NCBI RefSeq assembly: GCF_001900245.1
Contig: NZ_CP017813.1
Location: forward strand, 1 to 64,000
Source of the DNA: Mycoplasmopsis pullorum
Lineage (GTDB): Bacteria > Bacillota_I > Bacilli_A > Mycoplasmatales > Metamycoplasmataceae
Direction: 5' to 3'
DNA length: 64,000 nt
Below the pieces are notes generated by a model that worked only from the letters and a program-made list of their open reading frames with translations, had not been told where the DNA came from and ran no database searches. Positions 1-14,997 of this stretch are shown here, piece after piece (position 1 is the first letter of the stretch; each line of letters opens with the position of its first letter). The translations under genes and the position numbers were made by a program.

Positions 1-506
1 AAAAAAAATATTGCTAAAAAATTGAACTAATATGAAAATTTTTCATATACACTATAAAACACTAATATTATTTATTATTTGTACTTATCCTCATTCGTTT
101 TTATGGTTGTGATAGTTATTTTTACATCAAATCAATCTAAGTCAAAAACAAAAATTACTGATGATTTTGAAGAATTTAAAATTAAAAAAGACTTCATTTG
201 TGTGAAGTCTTTTCATTTTATCATCATGATCTTGGTCAAGCTCAATAATCTATATCTGATGAGTAAATAGATTTTTTGTATATCTCGTCAAGTTGTTAAT
301 CACTATTGCGTCCAACAAAATTGGTTTACATCATTCAGTGACTTACATTAAATTGAATATAGCTATTTAATAGTGGTTTTCGTTTTTAATCTCGATAAGA
401 CCTAATTTGGTATAAGGGTATTTGAGAAATACAAAACGAAAGAAGAACAAAAATACAAATCACACCAAACTAGAAAATAAAGTCTTAGTTTAATGTGATT
501 TGTATT
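1..506. other. Intergenic / window edge, no supported gene
   Basis: I see no gene I can support here. A 63-codon frame at 79-270 starts with TTG, has no ribosome-binding site and runs through a hairpin, so it is probably chance. Two structures are visible: an inverted repeat ATATGAAAA/TTTTCATAT at 30-48, and a plus-strand terminator-like hairpin at 190-209 (GACTTCA/TGAAGTC) followed by TTTTCATTTTA. The hairpin may end a gene lying left of the window or a decayed one within it. Confidence 0.5.
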
Positions 507-508
507 TT
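451..508 (-). terminator. Terminator of the pulA-ROK operon
   Basis: A perfect 14-bp inverted repeat (AAATACAAATCACA at 451-464 with its complement at 494-507) overlaps the last codon of the ROK kinase gene and is followed on the minus strand by TTGTTCTTCTTT. It sits where the five-gene minus-strand operon should end. Confidence 0.65.
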
Positions 509-1394
509 AAATTTGCTTAATTAATAAATCGAGCCCAATTAAAGCTGAATCATCACCATGTTCATCAAAAACAAAACGAACACTTTTGTATTGATTTTCT
601 TCAGTGTACTCCGCAGCTTTTTCAATTGCTTTTTGTACGAATGTTTTATTTTTTAAAGAAATAGAACCACCAAAAGCAATGACTGATGGATTAATAAAAG
701 CGAGTGTGGTTGCGATTGTCTTTGCTAAAACATCAATCCCCTCGTTAATAATTTGTTGAGCTAAAGGATTGTTATTTTCTGCTAAATCAAAAATTTCTTT
801 AGTTGTTTTATTTTGTTGTGAATAATATTCATAACGCTTAACAATCCCATTACCACCAACGAATAATTCAGCAGATAAGGCTGGTAAGTGTAATCCGAAT
901 TCTTTTTTGTCCCCTAGGGGAATGTAAGCGATTTCTTGACCTAAATGATTAAAACCAGAAAAAATTTGGTTGTTAATAACTAAACCAGCCCCAAAACCGG
1001 TGCTGACTGTAAAAAATTGAGTAATTTCTTTATCACTTTGTTTAAAACGATAGTGGTTTGCTAAAGCCATTGCATTAGCGTCATTTTCAAAAACAATTTT
1101 GTTAATCTTTGTATTTTCTAATAAAAATTTTTTAACATTAAAATTGCTTCATCCAGCTAAATTTGGGGAATGTAATACAATTCCATTATCATAATCAGCC
1201 GGACCCGGGATACATAAAGCTAATGAAGTAATTTCGTGTTTTTTAATTAATTCAACTAAATTGTTTAATGTCTTAATCGGATCATTTGCATCAGTATTAA
1301 AACGTTCTTTATGTATTACTTTTAAGTCCTTAACTAAGGCGAAACGCGTGTTAGTACCACCAATATCAACCACCGCATATTTTTCTGAATTCAT
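507..1394 (-). CDS. ROK-family sugar kinase (glucokinase-like)
   Basis: Predicted cytosolic ATP-dependent hexose kinase of 295 residues, normal length for the ROK family. The N-terminal phosphate-binding motif VDIGGTNTRFA lies at about residues 9-19, followed by IPGPAD, a catalytic NDANAMA stretch near 105-111, and the sugar-binding block STGFGAGLVIN with GHxGxE written here as NHLGQE. The zinc-binding Cys cluster of many ROK proteins is not seen. One TGA codon (Trp) near 1150 must be read through. It is the last gene of the pulA-malL-malP-pgmB operon, so the likely job is phosphorylating the free glucose released by the alpha-glucosidase and maltose phosphorylase. Exact substrate is inferred from context; N-acetylmannosamine or fructose cannot be excluded. 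Confidence 0.85.
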
Positions 1395-1410
1395 TGTTAC
1401 TCCTTATTTA

Positions 1411-2088
1411 TTAATTGATGTTTTTAAAGTAACTAATCACCGAGTCTAAATTAAGTTCGCTAGTATCGTGTAAAACTAATGAAGCTTTAGAGAAATCAAC
1501 TCCTGAGTGATAGTCAAACGCAATTGCTTTAACACCTGCTCCGACTATTGATTCTACACCAGAAACTGCATCTTCTAATCCAATACATTCTTCTTTAGGA
1601 ACTCCGATTAGTTCATAGGCTTGAATGTAAATATCTGGAGCCGGTTTACCTTTAGCAACATTTGCAGGATTTACAATTGCATCAAAATAATCGTAGACGT
1701 TCAACTTTTTAAGAATAAAAGGTGCATTATAGCTACTTGATGCTATTGCTAATTTTATACCTTTATTTTTGGCATCAATAATGAATTTTTTAATATTTGG
1801 TAATAAATAAGTTTCATCTAATTCTTGTTTTAATAATTCCACATAAAGCTCATTTTTTTCATGAGCAAGCGAATTTAAAAATTCTAGTTCATAAGTTGCT
1901 TGTGGTTGTTTTAATTTAATAATTTCTTTAAGCGTATCAATTCTTGGTAATCCACGTAAATTTTCGTTTTCAGCTTCAGTATAGTCAATTCCAATTTTTT
2001 TAACCACCTTAGCTCATGACTTATAATGAATTTTAGCTGTGTCAGTAATTACTCCATCTACGTCAAATAAAATACCTTTAATTTGCAT
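1411..2088 (-). CDS. pgmB: Beta-phosphoglucomutase (HAD family)
   Basis: Converts beta-glucose 1-phosphate, the product of GH65 phosphorylases, to glucose 6-phosphate in the cytosol. The 225-residue protein opens with the HAD nucleophile motif FDVDGVITDT, has the cap-domain LRGLPR loop, the Ser/Thr motif IASSS near residue 115 and the C-terminal motif GLEDAVSGVES near 170. This is the usual size and motif order of PgmB. One TGA Trp falls near residue 25. Its ATG begins one base after the stop of the maltose phosphorylase gene, which fixes both the start and the function: this gene pair is the standard inverting-phosphorylase route for maltose. Confidence 0.92.
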
Positions 2089-2089
2089 A

Positions 2090-4456
2090 TTAAAGACTAA
2101 ACTCCTTGCTTATATTATTAATAATTTCTTCTTTATTTTTAATCATAAGTTTTAATTCTTTGTGTGCGCTTAAAGTTTTAATTTTTAATTTATCTTGAGT
2201 AACATGCACTTCAAAAGTTACACCTTGATACATTGCGCGATATTTCAGTGAAGTCCAGTTTTTTGGTAAATTAGGATTTAATGAAACCTTGTTATTGCTT
2301 CAAGTTAAACCACCAAAACCAAAAACGATCATTTGTCAAATTGCTGCTAAACTTCCGCCATGAATTCCGGCATTAGAAGTGTGCATTGCAGGTCCAAAGT
2401 CTACATTAATTCCATATTTAAACAATTCATATGCTTTTTCGATTTTTTTCAAACGTGCCGCTTCAATTGCATAAGTTGCAGCACTTAAACTTGAATCGTG
2501 TGTGGTAATTGCTTCATAATAGTCAAAATTCTTGCTTCTTTCTTCTAAAGTGAACGACTCAGGAAAAATACTTGTTAAAAGTACCACATCAGCTTGTTTA
2601 ACTAATTGTGAACATAGTCTTTTGTGTCCTTCTTGAGTACTAAAAAGTTTTTTACCAGCGTCCCCTAACATTTGGAATGGAGACACATCAATTAAAGGAA
2701 GAGATAAGAATTGATCATTTTCTGCAATAATTAAATCCTGATTTGGTTTTTGTTGCTTCAAGTGTTTTGATACTTTTTTCATTTTAGCAACATCAAACTT
2801 ATAAGGGATTTGTTTAATAATTTTATCAAGTAAATGTGGACGAGTTTTTTTCAATTTACTCATGTATTCAAGTGCTAAATCAATATTAAATTTAGCCATA
2901 TAGTTAATAAAAGCATTATTATCGATATTACCTTTATATTCATTTGGTCCCATAACGTCGCGAATTTCATAGGTACCATTTTCCTGTAATTCAGCACGAT
3001 TAGAATAGAACACAGCAGTTTCAATAATCATTTGATAACCATATTTTTCCATGAATACGTCATCATTAGTGAAATTGTAGTATTGGTTAACTGCAAAAGC
3101 AACATCTGAAGATACGTGAATTTCTTGTCTACGTGAAGCAATTGGAACTTGCACACCACTAACTACGTCTGCTTGTCCCCAGTATGGACACACTTCTCCA
3201 TCAGTTGGTCAGGCCATTTCTCAAGGATATTGTGCTCCTAGCAATTTACTTTCTTCAAGTCTTTCCTTGGTTTCATACGCTTTAGCACGTGCTCCTTTAA
3301 GACCTTTGAATCTATAAACAAGTAAGTTTCGAGCAACTTTAGGATCAGTAAATAAATAATTTGGATTGATAAAAAATTCAGTGTCCCAGTAAGTGTGACC
3401 TTGGTATCCCTCACCAGATAAACCTTTAGCCCCTACGTTTAAATTAGTTGATTCTTTTGGTACAAAGTTATTTAAGTGGAAAATACTAAAATCAAGTGCT
3501 AAAGAATCCATTTTACTTTCTTCATCACCTTCAATTTCGACAAAGAATTGATTTCAAACTTTCTTATTCATTTCTTGAATTGATTCAACTTTTAATTTGT
3601 CATAGCTACTTGAAAGTAAAAATTCATGTAATTGATCTGATTTTTCTAATACTATTGGCTCTACTAATAAGTGTGAATGATGGTCCACACTGGTATTAAC
3701 TGACATTAATTTTTCTAAAACAAATTCATCCCCAGCTTTGGCTTTTGATTTGATTTTAAAGAAAATATAACGACGTTGAATGTCAATTACATAATCGTCA
3801 TTTCCACCTTTGATTAATTCTCCGTTTTTGTAGAACTTAGTTACTAAGTTGTGGACAGCTACACGTTTTGAAATTGTCGTTTTTTGGACCATTTTCAACG
3901 ATTCTGTGGTTGGTCTAGTTTTGAGTCCCTCTTCAAAGTGTTGTGTCCCAGTATTTGTAACTTGTCCATTAATCCCGGGTTGCAACATTACTTCAACTTG
4001 ATCTTTTGCGAATAACTCTAAAACTTTAATTTTGATTTTTTGAGCATAAACGTTTTTGTTACTTTGAGATACAAATCTCTCAAAAGTTAATAAGAAACGT
4101 CCACTTTCACGAACAATTTCCACTTCACGCACTAAAACTCCGTCACGAATGTGAAGTGTTTTAGTATATTTATCTTCTTTTAATACTTGAAAATTCTCTC
4201 CATCTAGATAAATTGGTGTTTGGATTAAATCAGCTAAATTAGCTAATTCAGGTACTTCTTTTTTAGTGTCACGATTAAAAATACCATTAACAAAAAAGTC
4301 TTCTTTATTGTAAATCGCTTTTTCTTCATCAACACTACGAATCCCTAAATAACCGTTACCAAGCGAAAAAATACTTTCAGTTTTACCAGTTACTTTTGGA
4401 TCAAATTTAACTTGTGAAATAGTTTTATTTAAGGTATCATACTTTAAAAAATTCAT
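2090..4456 (-). CDS. malP: GH65 maltose phosphorylase
   Basis: A 788-residue GH65 glycoside phosphorylase, full length for the family, cleaving maltose with inorganic phosphate to glucose and beta-glucose 1-phosphate. Visible family features: N-terminal GNGYLGIR, the YWDTEFF substrate block, the general-acid Glu (about residue 506) within GPNEYKGNIDNNAF, and the phosphate-binding HTSNAGIHGGS near the C-terminus. Several TGA codons encode Trp; the frame is otherwise unbroken. It is adjacent to pgmB (1-base gap) and 3 bases from the upstream glucosidase gene. Kojibiose or trehalose phosphorylase are alternatives in GH65; the maltodextrin neighbours favour maltose. Confidence 0.9.
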
Positions 4457-4459
4457 TTA

Positions 4460-8117
<3,658 letters not shown>

Positions 8118-8234
8118 AGCTATTAAATTTTATATTTTATGTAAAACAAAACAGAAAAAACGCGTTTTTCTTGACATATCAAATGTTATATACAAAGAAA
8201 AAATAATAAAAAAACGCTATTTTATAGCGTTTTT
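8118..8234 (-). promoter_or_regulatory. pulA operon control region with palindromes
   Basis: The 177 bases between the GntR gene and pulA contain a 14-bp perfect palindrome AAAAACGCGTTTTT at 8156-8169, an imperfect AT-rich dyad at 8176-8191, and a hairpin (8211-8219 with 8225-8233, AAAACGCTA/TAGCGTTTT) that probably ends the GntR transcript. The palindrome lies 39-52 bases before the pulA ATG, a plausible operator for the neighbouring GntR protein. A TAAAAT-like -10 is present close to the ATG, but no clear -35 is seen. Operator assignment is inference. Confidence 0.4.
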
Positions 8235-8294
8235 AGATTTTAATGATTTAAAAAAATGGAAAATTTTTCAGATTTATCCTTTTGTGGTAAAACT

Positions 8295-8957
8295 TTATTG
8301 TTTTGCTGAAAATTCTTGATGAAAGAAAATGAAGTTTTCCGGTTTAATAAAATACTTACCAGCAATTGAAATACTTTCATCGTCGTAACCAAAAAAGTAT
8401 ACAACAACTAACTCATCGCGATCATATAATTTAATTTTTTCGTATTTTAATTTATAAACAATATTACTAATTCCGTTTTGGTCGTTTAATAAGTCTAAGA
8501 GTGGTTGATTTAGATTTGGAACTTGATCATCTCTTAAATATTTCTTTGATAAATAAATTTCTGATTTGGCAATCATTTCTTGATTCAAAAAGTATTCTTT
8601 TTCAAAAAAACGAAATCCTTGAATAAAAATAATGTTATCTTCAACAGTTCATTCAGGTAATTGGTCAGTTTGTATCTCTCAACCACGTTCAGAGTCCGCA
8701 CCAAGCATATATCCTAAAGGTTTAATTAAATTATGAAAATTTTCAGCAACAAAGTGTCCCCTCTTACTGATTGAGTACACCGCACCTAATGATTCGAGTT
8801 TATTATAAGCAGAAATTACAACACTACGTGAACAATCGAATTTAGCCATTAAAGCATGTTCACTTGGCATTATTCGATTTGTTGGAACTTTTTTGGTTTT
8901 AATTAAATCCATTAAATAGTCAATAACTATTTGAGTCTTTTTAATTTCTTTTGACAT
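8295..8957 (-). CDS. GntR-family transcriptional regulator
   Basis: A 220-residue regulator. A winged helix-turn-helix of GntR type covers about residues 10-75 (PSEHALMAKFDCSRSVV, then KLESLGAVYSISKRGHFV). The remainder resembles a short UTRA-type effector domain with low similarity. I chose the ATG at 8957: a TATAAT box at 8967-8972 lies only 9 bases upstream, so the transcript may be leaderless, and there is no Shine-Dalgarno sequence. Flanked by the maltose transporter operon and the pulA operon, it is the likely repressor of one or both. The effector is unknown; a phosphorylated sugar would be typical of the family. Confidence 0.85.
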
Positions 8958-9095
8958 AATTTTATTATTATATTTAATTTTTGAATATTTTACTACTTGG
9001 AAATTCAAATTCTCAAAAGTTTATGGTAATTTATCAATTAGCTAAGATACCAAATCAACAAATCCTCATCGTCCCCAGTAGGGACAGTAAATAAA

Positions 9096-9130
9096 AAAAC
9101 ACAAAATTTAATTAAAAAACTTTGTGTTTT
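9096..9130 (-). terminator. Terminator of the maltose ABC operon
   Basis: Stem AAAACACAAA (9096-9105) pairs with 9121-9130, followed on the minus strand by a T-rich run, 25 bases after the last gene of the ABC operon. A second small hairpin, GTCCC-AGTA-GGGAC, lies at 9071-9084. Confidence 0.6.
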
Positions 9131-9154
9131 GATTTGTTTTGATAATTTTGTATT

Positions 9155-9787
9155 TTAAGATTTTAAGATATCTTCACGAAACGCTTTTTTCAAGATAAAG
9201 TCATTTGTTACGTATCCATACGATTTTTTTGCAATAACAGAAATGACTAAAGAGAAAAATGAACTAAAAAGTACGATTCATCCTTCGGTGTATGAAATTG
9301 ATGCTAACATATCTTTATAATAAGATTCGGTACCATTTAATTCAAATATGGCTGTCCGTTTCGCTTCGACTGGTTTGAGTGCAATCAAGAAAAAGGTTAC
9401 AGCGAAAATAAATCCAAATAAACTAATTAGTGAATTAAATAGAAATTCAGCATTTGATTTATTTGAAAATAGTAAGTATAAACTAATTACACTAATTAAA
9501 ATACAAATACTAAAACTGGTTTGTAGCACAATAAACATTCCAAGGAAAACATATCTTAATTGATAAGTTGTTGAGTTTTCTAACACTGATTCTTCGATTA
9601 ATTCCGGTGTGCTAAAGGTTTCTGGATTATAGTAACCTTGTTTTAATCATTCAATTTCGACTGGAATTCGAGCTCAAAATCTTGCAGAAAGAATAGTTAA
9701 TAAAGCAATGTTAATACAACTAAAAATAACAATTAGAATTAATAAAATTTTTCGTTTGGTATATGAGTGAAATAATTTTGAGAGCAT
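9155..9787 (-). CDS. Membrane protein, last gene of maltose ABC operon
   Basis: A 210-residue protein I do not recognise. It has about four predicted membrane segments: one near the N-terminus (ILLILIVIFSCINIALL), two in the middle (LRYVFLGMFIVLQTSFSICI and the ISLFGFIFAVTFFLIAL region), and one near the C-terminus (WIVLFSSFFSLVISVIA). Between the first two is a loop of about 40 residues that is presumably outside the cell. Its ATG overlaps the malK stop by one base (TAATG), so it is translationally coupled to the ATPase. An accessory role in the transporter is plausible from context only. Confidence 0.7.
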
Positions 9788-10989
9788 TAATTAATCCGAA
9801 CTTCAGTTTTAGCATCAAAAATGTGGATTCTTGATTCGACAAAACTGATGTAAATTGTAGAATATAACACATATTCTTCGCTATTACTTGCATTAATAAT
9901 CAATTCTAGTTCCTCACTAATGCTGCAAGCGATTAATTGATCTTTACCGATTAATTCAATGTTTGAAATTTTTGCTGCAAAACTATTTTTAATTGCTTCT
10001 TTGGAAATTTTAATATCTTCACTTCTAAATCCAATCACCAATTCTTGATTTTGGTGAACCTTACCAACCACATCTTGGGGAATAGCCAAAGTAATTTTTC
10101 CATCTTCAGAAATGATTTGTCCATCCTTAACAGTCGCTTTAAAAGTATTCATTGTTGGTGAACCGATGAATTTAGCTACGAATACGTTAGCTGGTTTAAA
10201 GTATAAGTCCCTTCCGGTACCACTTTGCTGAATTTTTCCATCGTTAAATACCACGATTTGATCCCCCATCGTCATGGCCTCTAATTGGTCGTGAGTAACA
10301 TAAATGCTTGTGGTATTAAGCATACGGTGGATTGCAACAATTTCACGACGCATGCTTTCTCTTAGTTTTGCATCCAAGTTTGAAAGTGGTTCATCCATCA
10401 AGAATACTAACGGTTTACGTGCAATCGCACGTCCAATTGCTACACGTTGTCTTTGTCCACCAGATAAATCACGTGGTTTACGGTATAAATATTCGTCAAT
10501 TTTTAGAATTTTAGCAACGTCTTTAACACGACGGTCGATTACATCTTTCCGTTCTTTTGCGATTTTTAGTCCAAAACTAATATTGTTATACACATTCATG
10601 TGTGGATATAGAGCATAAGATTGAAAGACCATGGCAATATTACGTTCACTAGGAAGTAAATTGTTGTATCTTTTATCGTTAAATAATAAATCACCTTTAG
10701 TTATTGAGTTCAGTCCAGCAATCATTCTTAATAAAGTTGTTTTACCACATCCACTTGGTCCTAAAAAGATGCAGAAAGTACCTGGTTTAATTTCAAGGTT
10801 AATATTTTCTAAAGTATACTTTTCATTACCTTCGTATTTTTTTGATAAATTAACCAATTTAATGTGTGCACCATTATTTTTTGATGTCACTTCACCAACT
10901 TCATTCAGCATTTTGTCTAAATCAAGTTGTTCAAAATTAAATTCATTATCAATTGCTAGATTCATATCGTTTGTTTTATTTTTAAACAT
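9787..10989 (-). CDS. malK: Sugar ABC transporter ATPase, MalK/MsmK type
   Basis: A 400-residue ATP-binding subunit energising the MalF/MalG channel. Walker A GPSGCGKTT lies at about residues 77-85, the Q-loop in VFQSYALYPH near 121-130, signature LSGGQRQR at 175-182, Walker B and catalytic Glu at VFLMDEP (195-201), and the H-loop in YVTHDQ. The C-terminal roughly 150 residues form the TOBE/regulatory domain typical of CUT1 sugar importers. About 40 residues precede the usual start of the domain, longer than most MalK proteins. The start codon lies two bases after the malG stop. Substrate is inferred as maltose or maltodextrin from the adjacent amylase, pullulanase and maltose phosphorylase. 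Confidence 0.9.
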   Translation of the reverse strand: MFKNKTNDMNLAIDNEFNFEQLDLDKMLNEVGEVTSKNNGAHIKLVNLSKKYEGNEKYTLENINLEIKPGTFCIFLGPSGCGKTTLLRMIAGLNSITKGDLLFNDKRYNNLLPSERNIAMVFQSYALYPHMNVYNNISFGLKIAKERKDVIDRRVKDVAKILKIDEYLYRKPRDLSGGQRQRVAIGRAIARKPLVFLMDEPLSNLDAKLRESMRREIVAIHRMLNTTSIYVTHDQLEAMTMGDQIVVFNDGKIQQSGTGRDLYFKPANVFVAKFIGSPTMNTFKATVKDGQIISEDGKITLAIPQDVVGKVHQNQELVIGFRSEDIKISKEAIKNSFAAKISNIELIGKDQLIACSISEELELIINASNSEEYVLYSTIYISFVESRIHIFDAKTEVRIN

Positions 10990-10991
10990 TT

Positions 10992-11951
10992 TTATCCTTT
11001 CACTGCACCATCAGATAAACCACCTATGATGTATCTTTGTAAGTACATAAATAGAGCAAAGGCAGGGATTGAAGCTAAAAGTGAACCAGCGGCATAAGCA
11101 CCAGCATTAACTTGTTTTTCTTCGGCTGTAATAAATGTATCTAAACCGATTGCTAAGGTTTTATCATCAATATCAATTAAAATAAATTTAGGTAGAATAA
11201 CGTCCGTAAATGGAGTTAAGAATGATCAAAGTGCAACCATAATTAAAGCTGGACGGATTACTGGAATTAAAATTTTAAAGAATAGTCCCCAGTTGTTGCA
11301 TCCGTCAACTTTGGCAGAATCGTCCAATTCATGCGAAATTGTGTCCAAATAACTCTTAAGCATAAAGGTATTTCCTGCAATCGAACCACCTGAGTAAATG
11401 ACCACTAACATTAAAACTGATGAGAGTCCAATGTTGTTTCCTAAACGTACCACAATGTACAAACTAATTAAGCTTGCTGTAGCAGGGATCATTTGTAGCA
11501 TCATAACTAAGGTTAGCGAGTTACGTGAACCGGCAAATTTGAATCTTGAATACGCATAACCATTAAGCGCGACACAGACAGTTGAAATTACCATGGTTAG
11601 CACTGCAATAAATAAGGTATTAGCATATCACTTTAAAAAACGACTTCTAGGACTAGTAAATAAGTAAGCAAAGTTATCTCAACCAAACTTAAATGGTGTT
11701 AAAGAAATAATTTTAACGTTGTTAATGTTAAAGGCTGAAACTAACAATGAAACAATTGGAAATAGCACAATTAAAGCTCAAAAAATTAAAATTAAATAAT
11801 TAAAAAATAATCAAATAATTTCCATTGGTGTTGGTGGTTTTGCGTCTGATTCATTAAAATTGATCCGTTTTTTCACTAATGCTTTTTTATCAATTGAAAC
11901 TGAATCACTAATACGTTTATAATAATTTTTTCTAATTAATTTTGAAAACAT
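10992..11951 (-). CDS. malG: Sugar ABC permease, MalG type
   Basis: A 319-residue inner permease with six predicted membrane helices and the EAA-loop motif SAKVDGCNNWGLFFKI that docks on the ATPase. It is the normal size for MalG, with a slightly long charged N-terminus (about 50 residues) before the first helix WLFFNYLILIFWALIVLFP. The start ATG overlaps the malF stop by one base (TAATG), and the stop precedes malK by two bases. It pairs with MalF to form the membrane channel. Confidence 0.9.
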
Positions 11952-14900
11952 TAGTCTCTCCTTGTCATTGATTTAATAAATCCACGAGCTGCAACCGCAA
12001 CACTTAAGATTGCTGCTAATGTAGTTAAGGCTGCTGCGAAGGCTTGGTCACTTTCGAATTTAACCACACCGGTTGTCATTTTGTAAACTCACGAAATAAC
12101 AATATCTGTTGAGGCTTCACCAAAAACAGTAGGTTTTGCAAAAGCAGGACCACCACCTGTAAATAAGCTAATTGTGGTGAAGTTGTTAAATGCACCAACA
12201 AATTGTCCAATTAACATTGGTGCAATTGCAAGTAACAATGAAGGTAGAGTTAAACTGAAAAATAGTTGTCTTCCCTTAGCTCCATCAATTGAACCAGCTT
12301 CATAAATATCTTTTGGAATTGATTGTAAATTACCTGTTACGAGCATAAATATTCATGCATACGCAATTCATGTTTGTACTAAAATTACCAATACACGAGC
12401 TTTAGTTATGTCATTTAATCAATCGACTGGTTGATCAATTAAGTGGAGACTCATAAGTACAAAGTTAATGTACCCAGTATCCCCGGCCATGAAACTTTTA
12501 CGTAAGAAACTTAAAGTAACAAAGGCAGGGATTGCTCATGGTAAAATGAAAATTAAACGGAAAAATTTCTTCCCTCTAATACGGTGATTATTTGCTAATA
12601 CCGCAAGAATAATACCTAGTGAAATAGGTAAAATGGTGCTAAAGATAGTTCAGATAAAACTTCATCCTAAAACACGTGAAAGTGATAATAATAGGTCATT
12701 TTTACGAAGTTGTCATCATAGACCTCATTGTTTAAGACCAACTCAATGCACTGGCTGAGTTGGAGCTTCATGTAAGTATCCATAGTCAGTAAATGAAATT
12801 AGAATTGAGGTTACAATTGGAGCAACTACGATAAAGGCGATTAAAAATCAACCAAAAATCGAAATCATTCATGGAAATCCACTGGTGTTTAATCAGCGTT
12901 TTGTATGTGATCACTTACTTGGACGAGAACCCTCTTCAAGTGCAGTCGCAACTCTACGAGCTCCAATAGACGAAATAAATAAGTAAATAATTGAGATACT
13001 AAAGAAAATAACCGAAATTACTCCACCAAAAAGGTAGTAACGAGCATCAGGGAATGAACCTGCTTGGCTATTAAATTTAGAAGACCCTAGATCATAGAAA
13101 CCAGGGATACCGTTCATTTTTGATCAATAGAATCCCAAACTAAAGGGGATTAAGAATGATCAAACAAAAACAGTAAATAACAACATTAAAATACCTTTAA
13201 GATATTGTTTGAAAAATAGAATTTCAGGTAGTCCCGGTAAAATGAATCCTAAAATTGTCGCTCATAATTTAATTCCTTTGTTAACTTCAATTGGAATTGA
13301 TTTTTGAGCTTCGTTGATTTTACTTTCGAAAATTTTATTAACAATTTTCTTTTCGGCATTTTCACGTCATAAATTAGTTGATAAAATGTTTTTATTTTTA
13401 TATAAATTAGAATTTAGTTTTAATCCTAATAATTTTTCTTTTTCAGCAACTTTAATTTCAATTTTTTTGTTTTTAAATGCTGCTTTAGTAATTTCTTTTG
13501 ATTTAATTTTGTTTTTGTAAAGAGCAAATAATTCTTTTGACTCATCAAAAATTGATTTTTTCTTTTCTTGATTAGTCGTTTTTTCTTGTTGAATTAAATT
13601 ACTTGCTTTAAGTTTTAGAATTTCAACTTTGGCTAGGATTTTTTCAATTTTGTATTTTTGAATAATCGAATTTAGTCCTTGTGCTTTTTCTAATAAAGCT
13701 TGTGATTTAACTAATTGGTACTCAGATTCGTGAGAAACTGATTTATATGATTTGCTTAAATTTTTTGCATAATCACTTTGAAGAATCAATTTAGCAATTT
13801 TAGAATGTTCAAAATAACTTTTGTGACTAAAGAAAACATCGACATAAATTTTTAAGATTTGTGTATCTAAATCATTTAATTTATTATGTTCTTGAATTGA
13901 TTTTTTAATTTCAGAAAGTGAATTGGTTGCAACTGAATTTAAGTCTAAATTTTTCAAGTGTGATTCATCTGAAGTCGCAAAATCTTTGAATCTTTCAAGC
14001 ATATATGATAAAGTTTTGGCTTGAACTTTTTTCAAATTAGCTTGATAAAGTTTTTTATACTCTTGCTTAGAGTTGTTACTTTGTTTAATTAAATTATCAA
14101 CGATTGATTGATTATTTTTCTCTGCTTGCAAAATTTCTTGTTTATGTTGCTCAATTTTTGCCAAAGCAGCTTTTTTATATTCTTGAATTTCTACTTTTGA
14201 ATTTTGATATTTCTCATTGTATTCATACTCAGCTTGAATAATTCTTTGACGAGCTGATAATTTAATGTTATATTTACCATCAACATATTTAGTTTTAATC
14301 TCTTTGTGTTCAAGTGAAAATTGTTTTCTGAGTTCTTCACGTTTAGCTAATAAACGTTGTTGAGTCTTTTTGATTTCATTATAAGCTTCTAAAAAGACAG
14401 CTTTAGGATTTGAGATTGATTTAAGAAATTCAAGCTCAGGTTCAAGTAAATTTGTTAGTTTGGTAAAATCAAATTCTAAATCGTCAAATTTCTTGATGTA
14501 TTCAAGCATTAAATTGTAGAAAATGAATTTAAGGTTTAACTGAGTTTGATCTAAATTAGTTTTAGTGACTAATTTTTGAATTGAAGCGACTTTTTCTTCA
14601 TAGGTGTCGGTAGTGTTTTTAAGTGATGTTTGATAATCTTTTGCATATTTATCTAAATTTTTACGTTCTTTAGTTAATTTTTTAATTTCAAAAGCAATCA
14701 AACTTTGCACACTCGAAGCAATTTTGAGCTTCCTGATTGAATCTTTGACAACTTTAACTTTGTTTAAGTAAGCAACTTTATGACTGTACAACTCACGTTT
14801 AAGGTTATCCTGAATTTTAGTTTTAGCACGTAAAAAGAGATCTTTTTCAATCTCGCGACGTATCTTAATTGCACGAATACGACGATTAAAAACGTTTTTA

Positions 14901-14995
14901 GCATTCTTTTTATATGCTTTTAGTGATGTTGCCTGCTGTGGTATGACGGTGTCAAATTCTTCACCATACCAGTTATATAATTTTAATTTTTCCAT
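11951..14995 (-). CDS. malF: MalF-type permease with giant coiled-coil N-terminus
   Basis: A 1,014-residue protein, two to three times the usual MalF size. The C-terminal roughly 430 residues are a standard permease: membrane helices begin near residue 578 (LWATILGFILPG), and the EAA loop IYEAGSIDGAKGRQLFF lies about 120 residues from the end. The first roughly 540 residues are highly charged, rich in Lys, Glu, Gln and Leu, with long heptad-like stretches (for example KIQDNLKRELYSHKVAYLNK) and no membrane segment, so a cytosolic coiled coil is predicted. The frame is continuous across the join with TGA as Trp. Genes on both sides abut within two bases. A split into two genes is unlikely because no start or ribosome-binding site is seen at the boundary. 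Confidence 0.88.
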
Positions 14996-14997
14996 TT

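Noticed and set aside
79-270. 63-codon plus-strand frame near the window start
   Set aside because: TTG start, no ribosome-binding site, passes through a hairpin, low-complexity composition, and no family match.
10304-11029. Three long plus-strand frames opposite malK
   Set aside because: They are shadows of a well-supported ATPase gene with intact Walker A, signature and Walker B motifs on the minus strand.
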